Positions 45,141 through 52,483 of a stretch of 64,000 bases of DNA are shown here, in pieces. Source of the stretch: a virus; IMG/VR virus record IMGVR_UViG_3300008116_000449, positions 1 through 64,000 of that record; one strand, written 5' to 3'. Position 1 is the first letter of the stretch, and the number at the start of each line of letters is the position of its first letter. Made by a program: the position numbers and the translations under genes. The notes beneath the pieces are model-generated. The model did no database searches, was not told where the DNA came from, and saw only the letters and a list, made by a program, of their open reading frames with translations.

Positions 45141-46046
45141 ACCGTTTTGTAAATGGTTCTCGACCTCCTCGGAAAGCTGAAACTTTTCAGGAACGTTGAA
45201 GTTAGGCCAAGCGCCTGTCATGTGCCACAAGGCGCAGCATCCTATATTAACTGCTTGGGCGAAGTCATCACTAAGGTGAGGGTTTCGCCCGATAGTATAA
45301 ACGTCAGACCCCAGTCTTGTTTCTGTTTTCCTTTCTGTCAAAGCTAGGAAGTCATGAATCAAGCCTGGGTCGTCTGTGGATTTGTAATCATATTTAAAAA
45401 ATCTAATTCGCATCAAGCGAATAGCCGCGCAGGTGGTTAGAAGAGACCGTGTCTTGTCTACCTGATAAAAACTTCTGGGGTTTATCGAGGTAGGTTTGAT
45501 GTGAGTCATTATCTTAGCGGCAGACGCTCTTATGTACCTTATAGGTATAAGCCTCTTGTACTCTACTCCGGCCTGGCACAAGAGAGTCTCTCTCAAGACG
45601 CCAGCGCCTGTAAAGTCATGAGATACAAAGTGGCATTTAAAAAGATTGAAATAATGTAGACATTGTCTAGCCTCGGCTAGGTGATCGTGTGGAGTCATTA
45701 GGCGTCTGGCCCAAATGACATGTACAACTCCCGTAGGTGTTATGCCCATCACGGTAGCTACTGTCAGGCTTATGCCTTCTTCTCCGCCGCCTCCCCAGTC
45801 CACAGAAAGAATTCTATACCTGTACTTGGCAAGATCTTGCATACAATCTTCTGGTTGCTTGGGTTTGTTTTCATGGTTTAGAACGCAGGCTTTTTGCAGT
45901 TCATCCATAGAGACAAGCTGAACACCAACTCCGCAACTCTCTCCCAGTACTTCATTCATGTACTTTTCAGGAGTGTAGTTGCCGTAGCCTTCTCTCTTGG
46001 CTATTAGCTCTGTCCATTTGGAAGGTTCAGAATAGTGGATATGCAT
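45102..46046 (-). CDS. Terminase large subunit, nuclease part (second frame)
   Basis: 314 residues. The RNase H-like nuclease acids are visible: VDWGGGGEEG (first Asp), CHFVSHDFTGAG, and SDDFAQAVN at the end. The frame extends upstream as RTGFAGFHVPQPIMHIHYS, which matches the usual residues before this domain, so MHIHYS at 46046 is not a natural start. Relatives I know carry 35-40 more residues with a second zinc pair between MIGP and GFHVPQ. Either a frameshift plus deletion disrupted the gene, or it is an assembly artefact. Confidence 0.75.
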   Translation of the reverse strand: MHIHYSEPSKWTELIAKREGYGNYTPEKYMNEVLGESCGVGVQLVSMDELQKACVLNHENKPKQPEDCMQDLAKYRYRILSVDWGGGGEEGISLTVATVMGITPTGVVHVIWARRLMTPHDHLAEARQCLHYFNLFKCHFVSHDFTGAGVLRETLLCQAGVEYKRLIPIRYIRASAAKIMTHIKPTSINPRSFYQVDKTRSLLTTCAAIRLMRIRFFKYDYKSTDDPGLIHDFLALTERKTETRLGSDVYTIGRNPHLSDDFAQAVNIGCCALWHMTGAWPNFNVPEKFQLSEEVENHLQNGSWSPVESEDGPG

Positions 46047-46863
46047 GATTGGCTGCGGAACATGGAATCCGGCGAATCCGGTACGGGCCTATCATCTTTT
46101 CTAGATCGTGGGTTGTTGCCGATACATTTAACTTCTTGCAGTTTCGGCAGGGTATGCACCACTCTGCCTGAGAAGACATAAGCCATAATCCTTCGATAGT
46201 GTTCTCAGGAGTTTTGGGAGTTCCAGAGAATTGGCTCAAGGCCCAAGGAGACGCTGACATCGTTTCCTTGATGATAGGGATATGGTCTTGGTCTATGTCT
46301 TGAACCTCGTCTATGACGATCTTGTCTGCGCGTACACCGCGCACTCTATCGGCGTCAAGAGAGGCGAAAGAAAACTGCATCATTGAATAATTCCGGAACG
46401 ATCGCTGAAGCACTGAGTTCTCAGTACTGTTTCCGATCCAAAGATTCCGGATAGGAGACTGTTCGACAAAGGGTCGAACGTAGTTGTTTGAAAGACGTCG
46501 CACCTGTTCAAACAACGGAGTTACATAGAGTGTGCGGAAGTAAGGGATTGACGTGCAAGTTATAACGCCGTGGGCGCTGCCTACGGTAGACTTGCCCACC
46601 TGACGGCCAGTCTTCAGAACCATAGCCTTTGGCATCCTTGTATAAAACAAGGTTTCAAACTGAAAATGGTTCTCCAAACTGTAAGGCTTTCCGTCTAAGG
46701 TAAGCACTAATGGAAGAAGAGGAGCAAAGTTAGGAAAGTGCCCGTCCTTTACAAGTTTTAGAAACAGCTCTAAGCGATCAAGCTCAGACATGTCATCGAT
46801 TTTTTCTATGACTTGATCTCTAAGTTTAGCTTGATCAATCATTGATGTTTCTCTTGGCCTCAT
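46027..46863 (-). CDS. Terminase large subunit, ATPase part (first frame)
   Basis: 278 residues with VLKTGRQVGKST (Walker A) near residue 85, RVRGVRADKIVIDEVQDI (Walker B) and FSGTPKTPENTIEG (motif III). A zinc half-site (CIPCRNCKK) precedes the frame break, after which 12 residues are out of frame to a stop. It packages DNA into the prohead together with a small subunit not seen here. Transcribed leftward from the promoter at 46891-46919. Confidence 0.8.
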   Translation of the reverse strand: MRPRETSMIDQAKLRDQVIEKIDDMSELDRLELFLKLVKDGHFPNFAPLLPLVLTLDGKPYSLENHFQFETLFYTRMPKAMVLKTGRQVGKSTVGSAHGVITCTSIPYFRTLYVTPLFEQVRRLSNNYVRPFVEQSPIRNLWIGNSTENSVLQRSFRNYSMMQFSFASLDADRVRGVRADKIVIDEVQDIDQDHIPIIKETMSASPWALSQFSGTPKTPENTIEGLWLMSSQAEWCIPCRNCKKLNVSATTHDLEKMIGPYRIRRIPCSAANHAYPLF

Positions 46864-46865
46864 TT

Positions 46866-46919
46866 TGTATAATAGCTTAAGCGATTAAGCATTATACAGG
46901 AGGCTGACCATGGTATCAA
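46866..46919. promoter_or_regulatory. Divergent promoter with palindrome
   Basis: TGTATAAT (46866-46873) and ATTATACA (46891-46898) are inverted, with CTTAA/TTAAG inside. For the minus strand, TATAAT (46891-46896) and TTGATA (46914-46919) are 17 nt apart, which fits the terminase start at 46863. For the plus strand, TATAAT at 46868 precedes the ATG at 46910 but its -35 is weak. The palindrome may be an operator. Confidence 0.55.
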
Positions 46920-47113
46920 AATCACCGAAAAGATTCCTCGAGAGGCGGGGTATTGTGCCTACTTATCGTAGGCCCATGCCTACAGTGAATCTCAATGCAC
47001 TTCGCATTAGAGAATATCCACTAGACCCCCCTTTCCCGTCGGCTGAGAAGATTGGTTATACCCAAGGCTTCCCTGTTCCAGACAGAGGAAAATCTACGGT
47101 TTGGCCCTCATGA
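46910..47113 (+). CDS. Small basic protein
   Basis: 67 residues, Pro/Arg-rich (RRGIVPTYRRPMPTVNL), with AGGAGGCTGACC before the ATG. No family recognised. First gene of a plus-strand run that starts at the divergent promoter. Confidence 0.45.
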   Translation: MVSKSPKRFLERRGIVPTYRRPMPTVNLNALRIREYPLDPPFPSAEKIGYTQGFPVPDRGKSTVWPS

Positions 47114-47125
47114 CAAGGAAAGTCT

Positions 47126-47305
47126 ATGGGCGGCTGTTTGTCAGCATTGAACCTGATGCTTGTCGGACTGTTTTTAGTCATGACAAAAGTCGGGGTGCCG
47201 GTAATGGTTCCATTAGCGGCATGGGTTATGATTTTCATGGCCGGGAACTTCGTTTCTAAAGAAGTTCCAAAATACGACAACAAGAAAGGAATCAGGAAGC
47301 AATGA
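47126..47305 (+). CDS. Small two-segment membrane protein, possible holin
   Basis: 59 residues. Two hydrophobic segments, LNLMLVGLFLVMTKVGV and PVMVPLAAWVMIFMAG, are followed by a charged tail ending GIRKQ. ATG 47126 has AAGGAAAG at about 5 nt, and the stop overlaps the next start (ATGA). A class-II-holin-like layout; function unproven. Confidence 0.5.
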   Translation: MGGCLSALNLMLVGLFLVMTKVGVPVMVPLAAWVMIFMAGNFVSKEVPKYDNKKGIRKQ

Positions 47306-47739
47306 TTAAAGCTAGCGACACAGTTAAGGAGTACAACACAAGGGTGTCTTACACCATTGGCGTTGACGAGATGCTCCGACACGTCACCAACGCCATCAAA
47401 GAAAAGGAAGAGGCGGAAGATATCCTAGACAATCTTTTTCAAATCCGCGTCTCCTGGGCTGACATCTTTATGCGGAAGATGTTTGCAACAGCGTCAAAAG
47501 CAGATATATTTACAATCTGCTCTGACCTGACAGAAGACAAAAAGATAAGCTGGGATAGCTTTATTGACGAGTTGAAGAACGCGTGGATAAAGATGTGCAG
47601 CTATGAATTTTTTCTTTACAACTTCAGGGTGTACGATTTACTTTTGGCCCCTGAGCCAGAGTCTCACGAAAGAATATTTGTCGGATCGCGGGAGCACCTG
47701 TATCAGGATGTGAGAGACGGCGCTAAGAGCGCTGTCTAG
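47302..47739 (+). CDS. Uncharacterised protein
   Basis: 145 residues, helical, with clustered aromatics near the C-terminus (YEFFLYNFRVYDLLL). No signal peptide. Coupled to the small membrane gene by an ATGA overlap. No family recognised. Confidence 0.4.
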   Translation: MIKASDTVKEYNTRVSYTIGVDEMLRHVTNAIKEKEEAEDILDNLFQIRVSWADIFMRKMFATASKADIFTICSDLTEDKKISWDSFIDELKNAWIKMCSYEFFLYNFRVYDLLLAPEPESHERIFVGSREHLYQDVRDGAKSAV

Positions 47740-47750
47740 AAAGGATAAGA

Positions 47751-48134
47751 ATGTTAGCCCTAGCTTTTGTTCTGTGTGCTTTTGGGTCTAAAGCCATAAT
47801 AGACTGCTGGTTTTTAGGTTCAATATTTTCATGGTACAGAGCTTGGGCTGAGCTTATCCGAGAAGAGGGGAGTTGGTGGCTAAGCAGAAAACTAGGTGAG
47901 TTACTCACTTGTAAGTTCTGCTTCAGCTACCACTCCTCTCTTTGGCTTACCTTATGTTGTTTGCCGCTTATGCCGTCATGGTGGCTTATGCCGCCGTGGT
48001 GGCTGGCGGCAAGAACAGCCGCAAGGTTCCTGGACATACTTGAAGAAAACCTAGAAGGGAGTGGTAATGTCATTACCGGCGCAGAAAGTAGCGGAGATGA
48101 TCCATCAAGCGGTGGAGGCGGCTTTTTCGGTTGA
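47751..48134 (+). CDS. Small membrane protein with CxxC
   Basis: 127 residues. A hydrophobic start (LALAFVLCAFGSKAIIDCWF), then TCKFCFSYHSSLWLTLCCLP, similar in style to DUF1360-type phage membrane proteins. The C-terminus is Ser/Gly-rich. Likely inner-membrane; role unknown. Confidence 0.45.
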   Translation: MLALAFVLCAFGSKAIIDCWFLGSIFSWYRAWAELIREEGSWWLSRKLGELLTCKFCFSYHSSLWLTLCCLPLMPSWWLMPPWWLAARTAARFLDILEENLEGSGNVITGAESSGDDPSSGGGGFFG

Positions 48135-48390
48135 TGAATATCTAGACACGGTGGCAGTTATAACGTCGTGGAAAGCGATTAACAACGATTTGGGTTTTGG
48201 GTTTATGGTTAGCCGGGAAGGAGACAGCATAGCTCCTGGTAGCCTTATGGCAATAACCCAGCAGACAACTAAAATGCTGTCACATCAAGTACAGCATCTT
48301 GAAGAGATGCTGTATAGAACCGACAAGCTGGCAGGAGAGCTGGCTGAGAGGATAAGGTCTCTGAAGGAGCAGATCAATGAGAGCAATTAA
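48067..48390 (+). CDS. Uncharacterised helical protein
   Basis: 107 residues from ATG 48067 (GGGAGTGGTA). Overlaps the end of the membrane gene. Helical with heptads near the end (VQHLEEMLYRTDKLAGELAE). No family recognised. Confidence 0.4.
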   Translation: MSLPAQKVAEMIHQAVEAAFSVDEYLDTVAVITSWKAINNDLGFGFMVSREGDSIAPGSLMAITQQTTKMLSHQVQHLEEMLYRTDKLAGELAERIRSLKEQINESN

Positions 48391-49801
48391 ATTTGAGACT
48401 AAAACGGGCAACACCAAGCTAGATAATCTTCTAGTTTTTAGGAAAGAGTTGCCTGGTCCTGGAAACAAGACCCGGTTGAGCTACCAGGCTTTCTCACCAT
48501 GGCCAAAAGTAAACTGCGCTGTCTCTATGCGTGGAGACAACAGGGTACATTTTGGAAACATAGAGACTGGCGAGATCCATTACTTTGTAGCATTAAAGAA
48601 CAAAATACTGTCTTTGATACAAAGCAGTAATTTTGAGAACAACCGGCAGATTATAGCTATAGTTGAGCCGACAAACCCTGAAGACGGTTTTGACATGGTG
48701 CTGTTGTTTTTGTCGCCAACTAACATGTCGGTGGCAAAAAAAGACATGTCAAAAGTAATGTTTCCTTCAGAGTATGTCCAAGAATGGACAAAAAGTAAAT
48801 TAGAGTTCCATACCCTTATAACTTCATGTTTTCGAGGAGCCGGTCTGGTCAACGAAGGGGATTGGAACAATAGGTATATTGGCTTTGATTCTTCAGGAGC
48901 TGAAACGGGTCACAGCACTTTGAGAACAGCCTCAGTCTTTACAGACCAGACCACTGGAGTGTCCGGGGTTGTTGAGTTTAAAAGCATTAAGACATCCTCT
49001 AGGGACAGAGTAATAGCCGGCAACAGCGTAAAAGGAGTTTCTTCTACTTACGCTGTAACGCAAAGAGAGATGTTGAATTTTGATTACACAGTACGTGTAA
49101 AGTCAGGAGGGGTCAGTCAGGCTGTAGCGTTTGACAACCAGATTTATTTCCACGAGTATAGCTCAAAATATAACAGCAAGTCTGGCTACCGACTTTCTTT
49201 TTATCTAGACAAAGAGGAAGGAGGGGAGGTAAGAGATTTTGCTTTTACAGGTAAAAAGCTTTACCTAGCGACTGATAAGTTTCTGCATGTTTATAATGAT
49301 TGGGATATTAAGTTTGCAGAAAGCAGATTAAGTTTTCTAGAAGAAATAAAAAAGCTAGACCCTATCAAAACTTTTGAAGGAAAGTCTAGGTTCATAAAAA
49401 AGAAATTGCCAAAGCCAGACATGACTTTGTGTAGTTTCGGAGAAAGCAGGCTTCTTAATGTTGACGTCAAGAAATCTGGAGACCGGTCGATAATTTTCGC
49501 TGAGATGGGAAAACCGTCAGGCGAAGTGTTTATCATGCTTCTTGACGAAGACTTTAGACCTATTACGTTTATCGCCTCTGAAGGGCGTAAACGAATGGAC
49601 TTCGAGTTCTTTTCTTTGCTAATCAGCACAGAAGAGACTCGGGACGTAGTTCACGTTAACGACACGATTGCGGGCATAACGCAAACTGTCGAACTGAACT
49701 ATATGCATGAGTTGCGCAATTCCATGCGCCTCATTAACAATCGAAGTGGCTTGACCACAGCGGTGCAAGTCACGACCAACCGGCGTCTTCAACTTGACTA
49801 A
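48377..49801 (+). CDS. Uncharacterised large protein
   Basis: 474 residues. Beta-strand-rich with charged loops; KPDMTLCSFGESRLLNVDVK and FIMLLDEDFRPITFIASEGR suggest repeated strand blades. A propeller is possible but unproven. No signal peptide. Overlaps the previous gene by 14 nt. Confidence 0.4.
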   Translation: MRAIKFETKTGNTKLDNLLVFRKELPGPGNKTRLSYQAFSPWPKVNCAVSMRGDNRVHFGNIETGEIHYFVALKNKILSLIQSSNFENNRQIIAIVEPTNPEDGFDMVLLFLSPTNMSVAKKDMSKVMFPSEYVQEWTKSKLEFHTLITSCFRGAGLVNEGDWNNRYIGFDSSGAETGHSTLRTASVFTDQTTGVSGVVEFKSIKTSSRDRVIAGNSVKGVSSTYAVTQREMLNFDYTVRVKSGGVSQAVAFDNQIYFHEYSSKYNSKSGYRLSFYLDKEEGGEVRDFAFTGKKLYLATDKFLHVYNDWDIKFAESRLSFLEEIKKLDPIKTFEGKSRFIKKKLPKPDMTLCSFGESRLLNVDVKKSGDRSIIFAEMGKPSGEVFIMLLDEDFRPITFIASEGRKRMDFEFFSLLISTEETRDVVHVNDTIAGITQTVELNYMHELRNSMRLINNRSGLTTAVQVTTNRRLQLD

Positions 49802-49821
49802 TTGAGAGAGGGAAGGATCCT

Positions 49822-50178
49822 ATGTACAAGGCTACGTACAAGTCAGTTTACAAGTCAGCTTACAAGCTGAAAGTAGAGGCAAAAATAAACTTGCCTCAGA
49901 TGAGAGGCTCAGAAATGCGTTGGGAGGTAAAACTCATCAACGCTTGGTTCAAAGCTGGCTTCAAATATTCTGAAGCAGCAAAGATTTTGAAATGGCCAAA
50001 GCACCAAATTCGGTGGAGGAAGAACCTTCTCAACTCACGTATTGGAGGTGTTATCCCTAGAGCCGTGAGAGAAGGCAATGAAATGAGAAAGAAGGAATAC
50101 GAGCAGTACCTGAACAAAATTAAACAATTTGTGCAGGTCAAAAAGGAAATGCTCAAAAATAATGGAGGCTGCTGCTAA
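49822..50178 (+). CDS. Putative DNA-binding protein, helix-turn-helix
   Basis: 118 residues. An N-terminal repeat YKATYKSVYKSAYKLK is followed by FKYSEAAKILKWPKHQIRWR, a helix-turn-helix-like stretch with a basic recognition helix. Highly basic overall. ATG has GGAAGGATCC upstream. Stop overlaps the next start (TAATG). Confidence 0.45.
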   Translation: MYKATYKSVYKSAYKLKVEAKINLPQMRGSEMRWEVKLINAWFKAGFKYSEAAKILKWPKHQIRWRKNLLNSRIGGVIPRAVREGNEMRKKEYEQYLNKIKQFVQVKKEMLKNNGGCC

Positions 50179-50525
50179 TGTTTGGAACAAAAAAGAGCAA
50201 AGAAACTTTGGAGAGGCTATCAGACCTCTCAGAAGCTTGCGCGTTTAACTCAAAGAACTTAGTAGTTCTTGAGAACAACTTCAAGCTAAAAGTTGAGCAG
50301 GCCGAGCAAGACTACACCAATCTTTCTCGGAAGTTTATAGCTTTGGAAGAGAAGCTTAAAAAATTTGAATCGATTCAAGCAGACCTAGATCGGCTTGAAT
50401 CAAAGATTAACATCCTACAGGGCATAGTAGCCCAGGATGAGGTTAACCAGAAAGTTCTTAATCTGGTAGCACAGGTCAAGAAAACTTTGTCACATTTTGA
50501 GGAGGCCGCTCAGACTGAGTTCTAG
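50178..50525 (+). CDS. Coiled-coil protein
   Basis: 115 residues, with heptads throughout (IALEEKLKKFESIQADLDRL). Translation coupled to the HTH gene, so it may be its partner. A strong hairpin follows. Confidence 0.45.
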   Translation: MFGTKKSKETLERLSDLSEACAFNSKNLVVLENNFKLKVEQAEQDYTNLSRKFIALEEKLKKFESIQADLDRLESKINILQGIVAQDEVNQKVLNLVAQVKKTLSHFEEAAQTEF

Positions 50526-50541
50526 TATGGACTAGCGTGAA

Positions 50542-50578
50542 CTGCAGGGATTAAGTTTAATTAGCTTAGTCCCTGCAG
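50542..50578 (+). terminator. Hairpin terminator candidate
   Basis: CTGCAGGGA and TCCCTGCAG with a supporting TTAAG/CTTAG. U-run weak (CTTCATTT), so termination is probable but not certain. Confidence 0.45.
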
Positions 50579-50601
50579 CTTCATTTAGGCTAGTAAATAA
50601 A

Positions 50602-51138
50602 ATGATACATATCATAACACCATGCTCTAGGCCTGAGAACTTAGAGATAATAAAAAAATCTATACCAGAGACTTGTCTTTGGTGGATAGGCTTGGACGCC
50701 AAAGTAGAAAAAGAAGTAATAGTAGAAAAAGCCAAGATTGTAAAGTCGCCGTATTCTGGAAATTTTGGAAACATGACTAGAAACTACGTCATGGAAAATC
50801 TACAGGCGGATGACTCAGACTGGGTGTATTTTTTGGACGATGACAACGTGGTACATCCAGAATGGCTGAAAGGGGTCTCTGATCATTTAAAAAATAATAA
50901 CTTTATAGTTTGGGGTCAGTTGCATAAGAACGGACAAATAAGACTAAAGCCAGTGACTGAGCCAAGGGTTAACATAATAGACACGGCTTGCTTTATGATT
51001 CGTTGGGAAATTTTGAAGAACTTTCGTTTTCATGAAAGCGCGTATGCGGCTGACGGAATACTCGCAGAAAAAATATACGACAAAGTAGGTTGCACCAAAC
51101 TTGACAAATATCTTTGTTACTATAACTTCATACGTTAG
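50602..51138 (+). CDS. Glycosyltransferase, GT2/GT-A-like
   Basis: 178 residues. MIHIITPCSRPENLEIIKKS at the start and VYFLDDDNVVHPEWLKGV give the DxD metal motif; IIDTACFMIRWEILKNF is an acceptor-side strand. Shorter than usual (about 220), so it may be a minimal enzyme. Its TAG (51136-51138) directly abuts the array-3 leader. Substrate unknown. Confidence 0.6.
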   Translation: MIHIITPCSRPENLEIIKKSIPETCLWWIGLDAKVEKEVIVEKAKIVKSPYSGNFGNMTRNYVMENLQADDSDWVYFLDDDNVVHPEWLKGVSDHLKNNNFIVWGQLHKNGQIRLKPVTEPRVNIIDTACFMIRWEILKNFRFHESAYAADGILAEKIYDKVGCTKLDKYLCYYNFIR

Positions 51139-51207
51139 AGGCTTACCCTTAAGCCTAAACAGTTCGTAACGAACTGTAATGTCCGGATGGACTGGTGAGA
51201 CTTTAGG
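51139..51207 (+). ncRNA. Structured leader of CRISPR-like array 3
   Basis: 69 nt, the same as the other leaders except for one inserted T and one C-to-T change near GGTGAGAC (ACTGGTGAGACTTTAG). It starts at the first base after the glycosyltransferase stop. Hairpins 1-3 and the anti-repeat to GTCTCACC are preserved. Confidence 0.6.
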
Positions 51208-51422
51208 GTCTCACCCACGCGTGCGTGGATAAGGGGAACCGTTTCCAGCCAAGCTTCATCCGCGTCATCGTCTCACCCACGCGTGCGTGGATAAGGGGGA
51301 TTTGAGGAATGTTGGAGTTGTCCAACTCATCGTCTCACCCACGCGTGCGTGGATAAGGGGTACGGACGAATAGTCGGCCAGGTCCACCAGGGCGTCTCAC
51401 CCACGTGTGCGTGGATAAGAGA
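51208..51422 (+). CRISPR. CRISPR-like mini-array 3 (4 repeats, 3 spacers)
   Basis: Repeats start at 51208, 51270, 51332 and 51394 (period 62). Three spacers of 33 nt. The first three repeats are exact; the last differs in stem (CACGTGTGCGTGG) and end (GATAAGAGA). An 18-nt link leads to a tRNA, so RNase P could form the array 3' end. Confidence 0.85.
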
Positions 51423-51440
51423 AAGGCAGTAAAAATAAAA

Positions 51441-51513
<73 letters not shown>

Positions 51514-51728
51514 TGGCCTTTGAGGAAAGCTTTGTCGGAGCTTTTGCTGCGGTAGGGAGGGAACGGTACGAGACCTCATACGAAGTGTCTGATGGTAATA
51601 ACTCCAACCGTCTTAAGGACACTTAACCACCAGAATCGTTTCAGGACCGGGAACGATGCTGCAGCAACTTAAAGGCATCAAACCCCTAGAGGCCTTGCCA
51701 ACCTAGGCCTCTAGGGGTATCAATCAAA
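51514..51728 (+). other. Gene-free region with several hairpins
   Basis: No real ORF; a 73-codon frame overlaps the tRNA and is not used. It holds AAGTGTC/GACACTT with an inner GATGGT/AACCGTC pair, ATCGTT/AACGAT, and a perfect 13-bp ACCCCTAGAGGCC/GGCCTCTAGGGGT at 51682-51718 without a U-run. This might be a further structured RNA downstream of the tRNA. Its identity is unknown. Confidence 0.4.
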
Positions 51729-51854
51729 AGGCTTACCCTTAAGCCTGAGTGTTTCAATATGAAACGCAACGCCAGGAGAGGCGAACCAGTAATGGTTAAG
51801 GGTCTGACGGGTTTCTCAGAAACTCGTATTTTCAGTAAGACAGGAAGTTCCTGT
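51729..51854 (+). ncRNA. Stand-alone relative of the array leader, with terminator
   Basis: Hairpin 1 (51729-51746) is identical to the leaders. Hairpins 2 (GTGTTTC/GAAACGC) and 3 (CGCC/GGCG) keep pairing but differ in both strands, then AACC AGTAAT GGTT and AAGGG (51798-51802). The loop CCCT can pair with AGGG. No repeat array follows; a terminator (ACAGG/CCTGT then TTTTG) lies at 51840-51863. If the layout matches, positions from 51803 would be the guide. GTTTC/GAAAC at about 51811-51823 may instead fold. Confidence 0.55.
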
Positions 51855-51882
51855 TTTTGTTTTCTTAAGAAAGGGTTTTGAC

Positions 51883-52164
51883 ATGTTGAGAATCGTTTTG
51901 GCAGCAAGCGCGGCTTTGGTAGTAGGTAGCACGGCGACAGCCGGAGTTTTTGAAAGGATTAAAGAGCGCCGAGAGGCTCGTCATACGGAGAAGGTTGAGA
52001 TCATCGTCCAGAAGGACGGAACGCCCGCTCTTCGCTGGTCTGATGGATCAATCAGTCCAGTAACAAAGGGCAAGGAAGGCCTAGTAGCCTCACCTAAAAA
52101 GGAAGCTGTCAAGACTGTGCATCAAAAGCACGGTCCTGACATCGCAGTGCCTGCAGGTAAGTAA
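51883..52164 (+). CDS. Small secreted protein
   Basis: 93 residues. Signal peptide MLRIVLAASAALVVGSTATA with AxA before the mature start GVFERIKERREARHTEK, which is basic. C-terminal half is Lys/Pro-rich. Unusual for a phage; the target would be the periplasm or outside. First of two such genes. Confidence 0.5.
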   Translation: MLRIVLAASAALVVGSTATAGVFERIKERREARHTEKVEIIVQKDGTPALRWSDGSISPVTKGKEGLVASPKKEAVKTVHQKHGPDIAVPAGK

Positions 52165-52184
52165 GTTTAAAAAAAGAGAGGTGC

Positions 52185-52433
52185 ATGATGCGTAGTAAGA
52201 TTTTGAAGACTGTCCTAGCCGCTGGCATGGTCGCCACTGTTGCCTCAACCGTGCAGGCTGGTCCTTTTGGACTGTTCAACCGTCGCGGGAACGGAGGGCA
52301 AGGCGGAGGAACTAACCAAGGACCAGTAAGGACAGTAGCTGCTGGAACGTTTTCAACAGCTCAAGGCGTGGCCAACCACATGGCCAGCCTATTAAGGATT
52401 GGCCACTTCGGTGGTAATTCTGAGTCAGTTTAA
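52185..52433 (+). CDS. Small secreted protein resembling planctomycete exported proteins
   Basis: 82 residues; ATG 52188 is an equally good start. The signal peptide (KILKTVLAAGMVATVASTVQ then AG) is followed by PFGLFNRRGNGGQGGG and FSTAQGVANHMASLLRIGHF. The last motif recalls a planctomycete exported family (AQ.VANHMA..G..GH.GGN). That is recalled, not verified. The protein is shorter than those. Confidence 0.5.
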   Translation: MMRSKILKTVLAAGMVATVASTVQAGPFGLFNRRGNGGQGGGTNQGPVRTVAAGTFSTAQGVANHMASLLRIGHFGGNSESV

Positions 52434-52444
52434 CTGACCAGATG

Positions 52445-52482
52445 ATAACGCAGGAGAGCTTAAACTCTCCTGCGTTATTTTA
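52445..52482 (+). terminator. Intrinsic terminator
   Basis: ATAACGCAGGAGAG and CTCTCCTGCGTTAT with a 6-nt loop, then TTT. Separates the secreted-protein genes from the tRNA cluster. Confidence 0.8.
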
Positions 52483-52483
52483 A

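Noticed and set aside
47110-47247. Alternative ORF beginning MTRKVYGR
   Set aside because: It overlaps the small membrane protein at 47126, which has a better ribosome site and coherent hydrophobic segments.
51628-51664. Sequence similar to the SRP RNA core (CAGGACCGGGAACGAT)
   Set aside because: The loop and the following GGAAGGAAGCAGC-type consensus do not match, and the stretch folds as its own ATCGTT/AACGAT hairpin.
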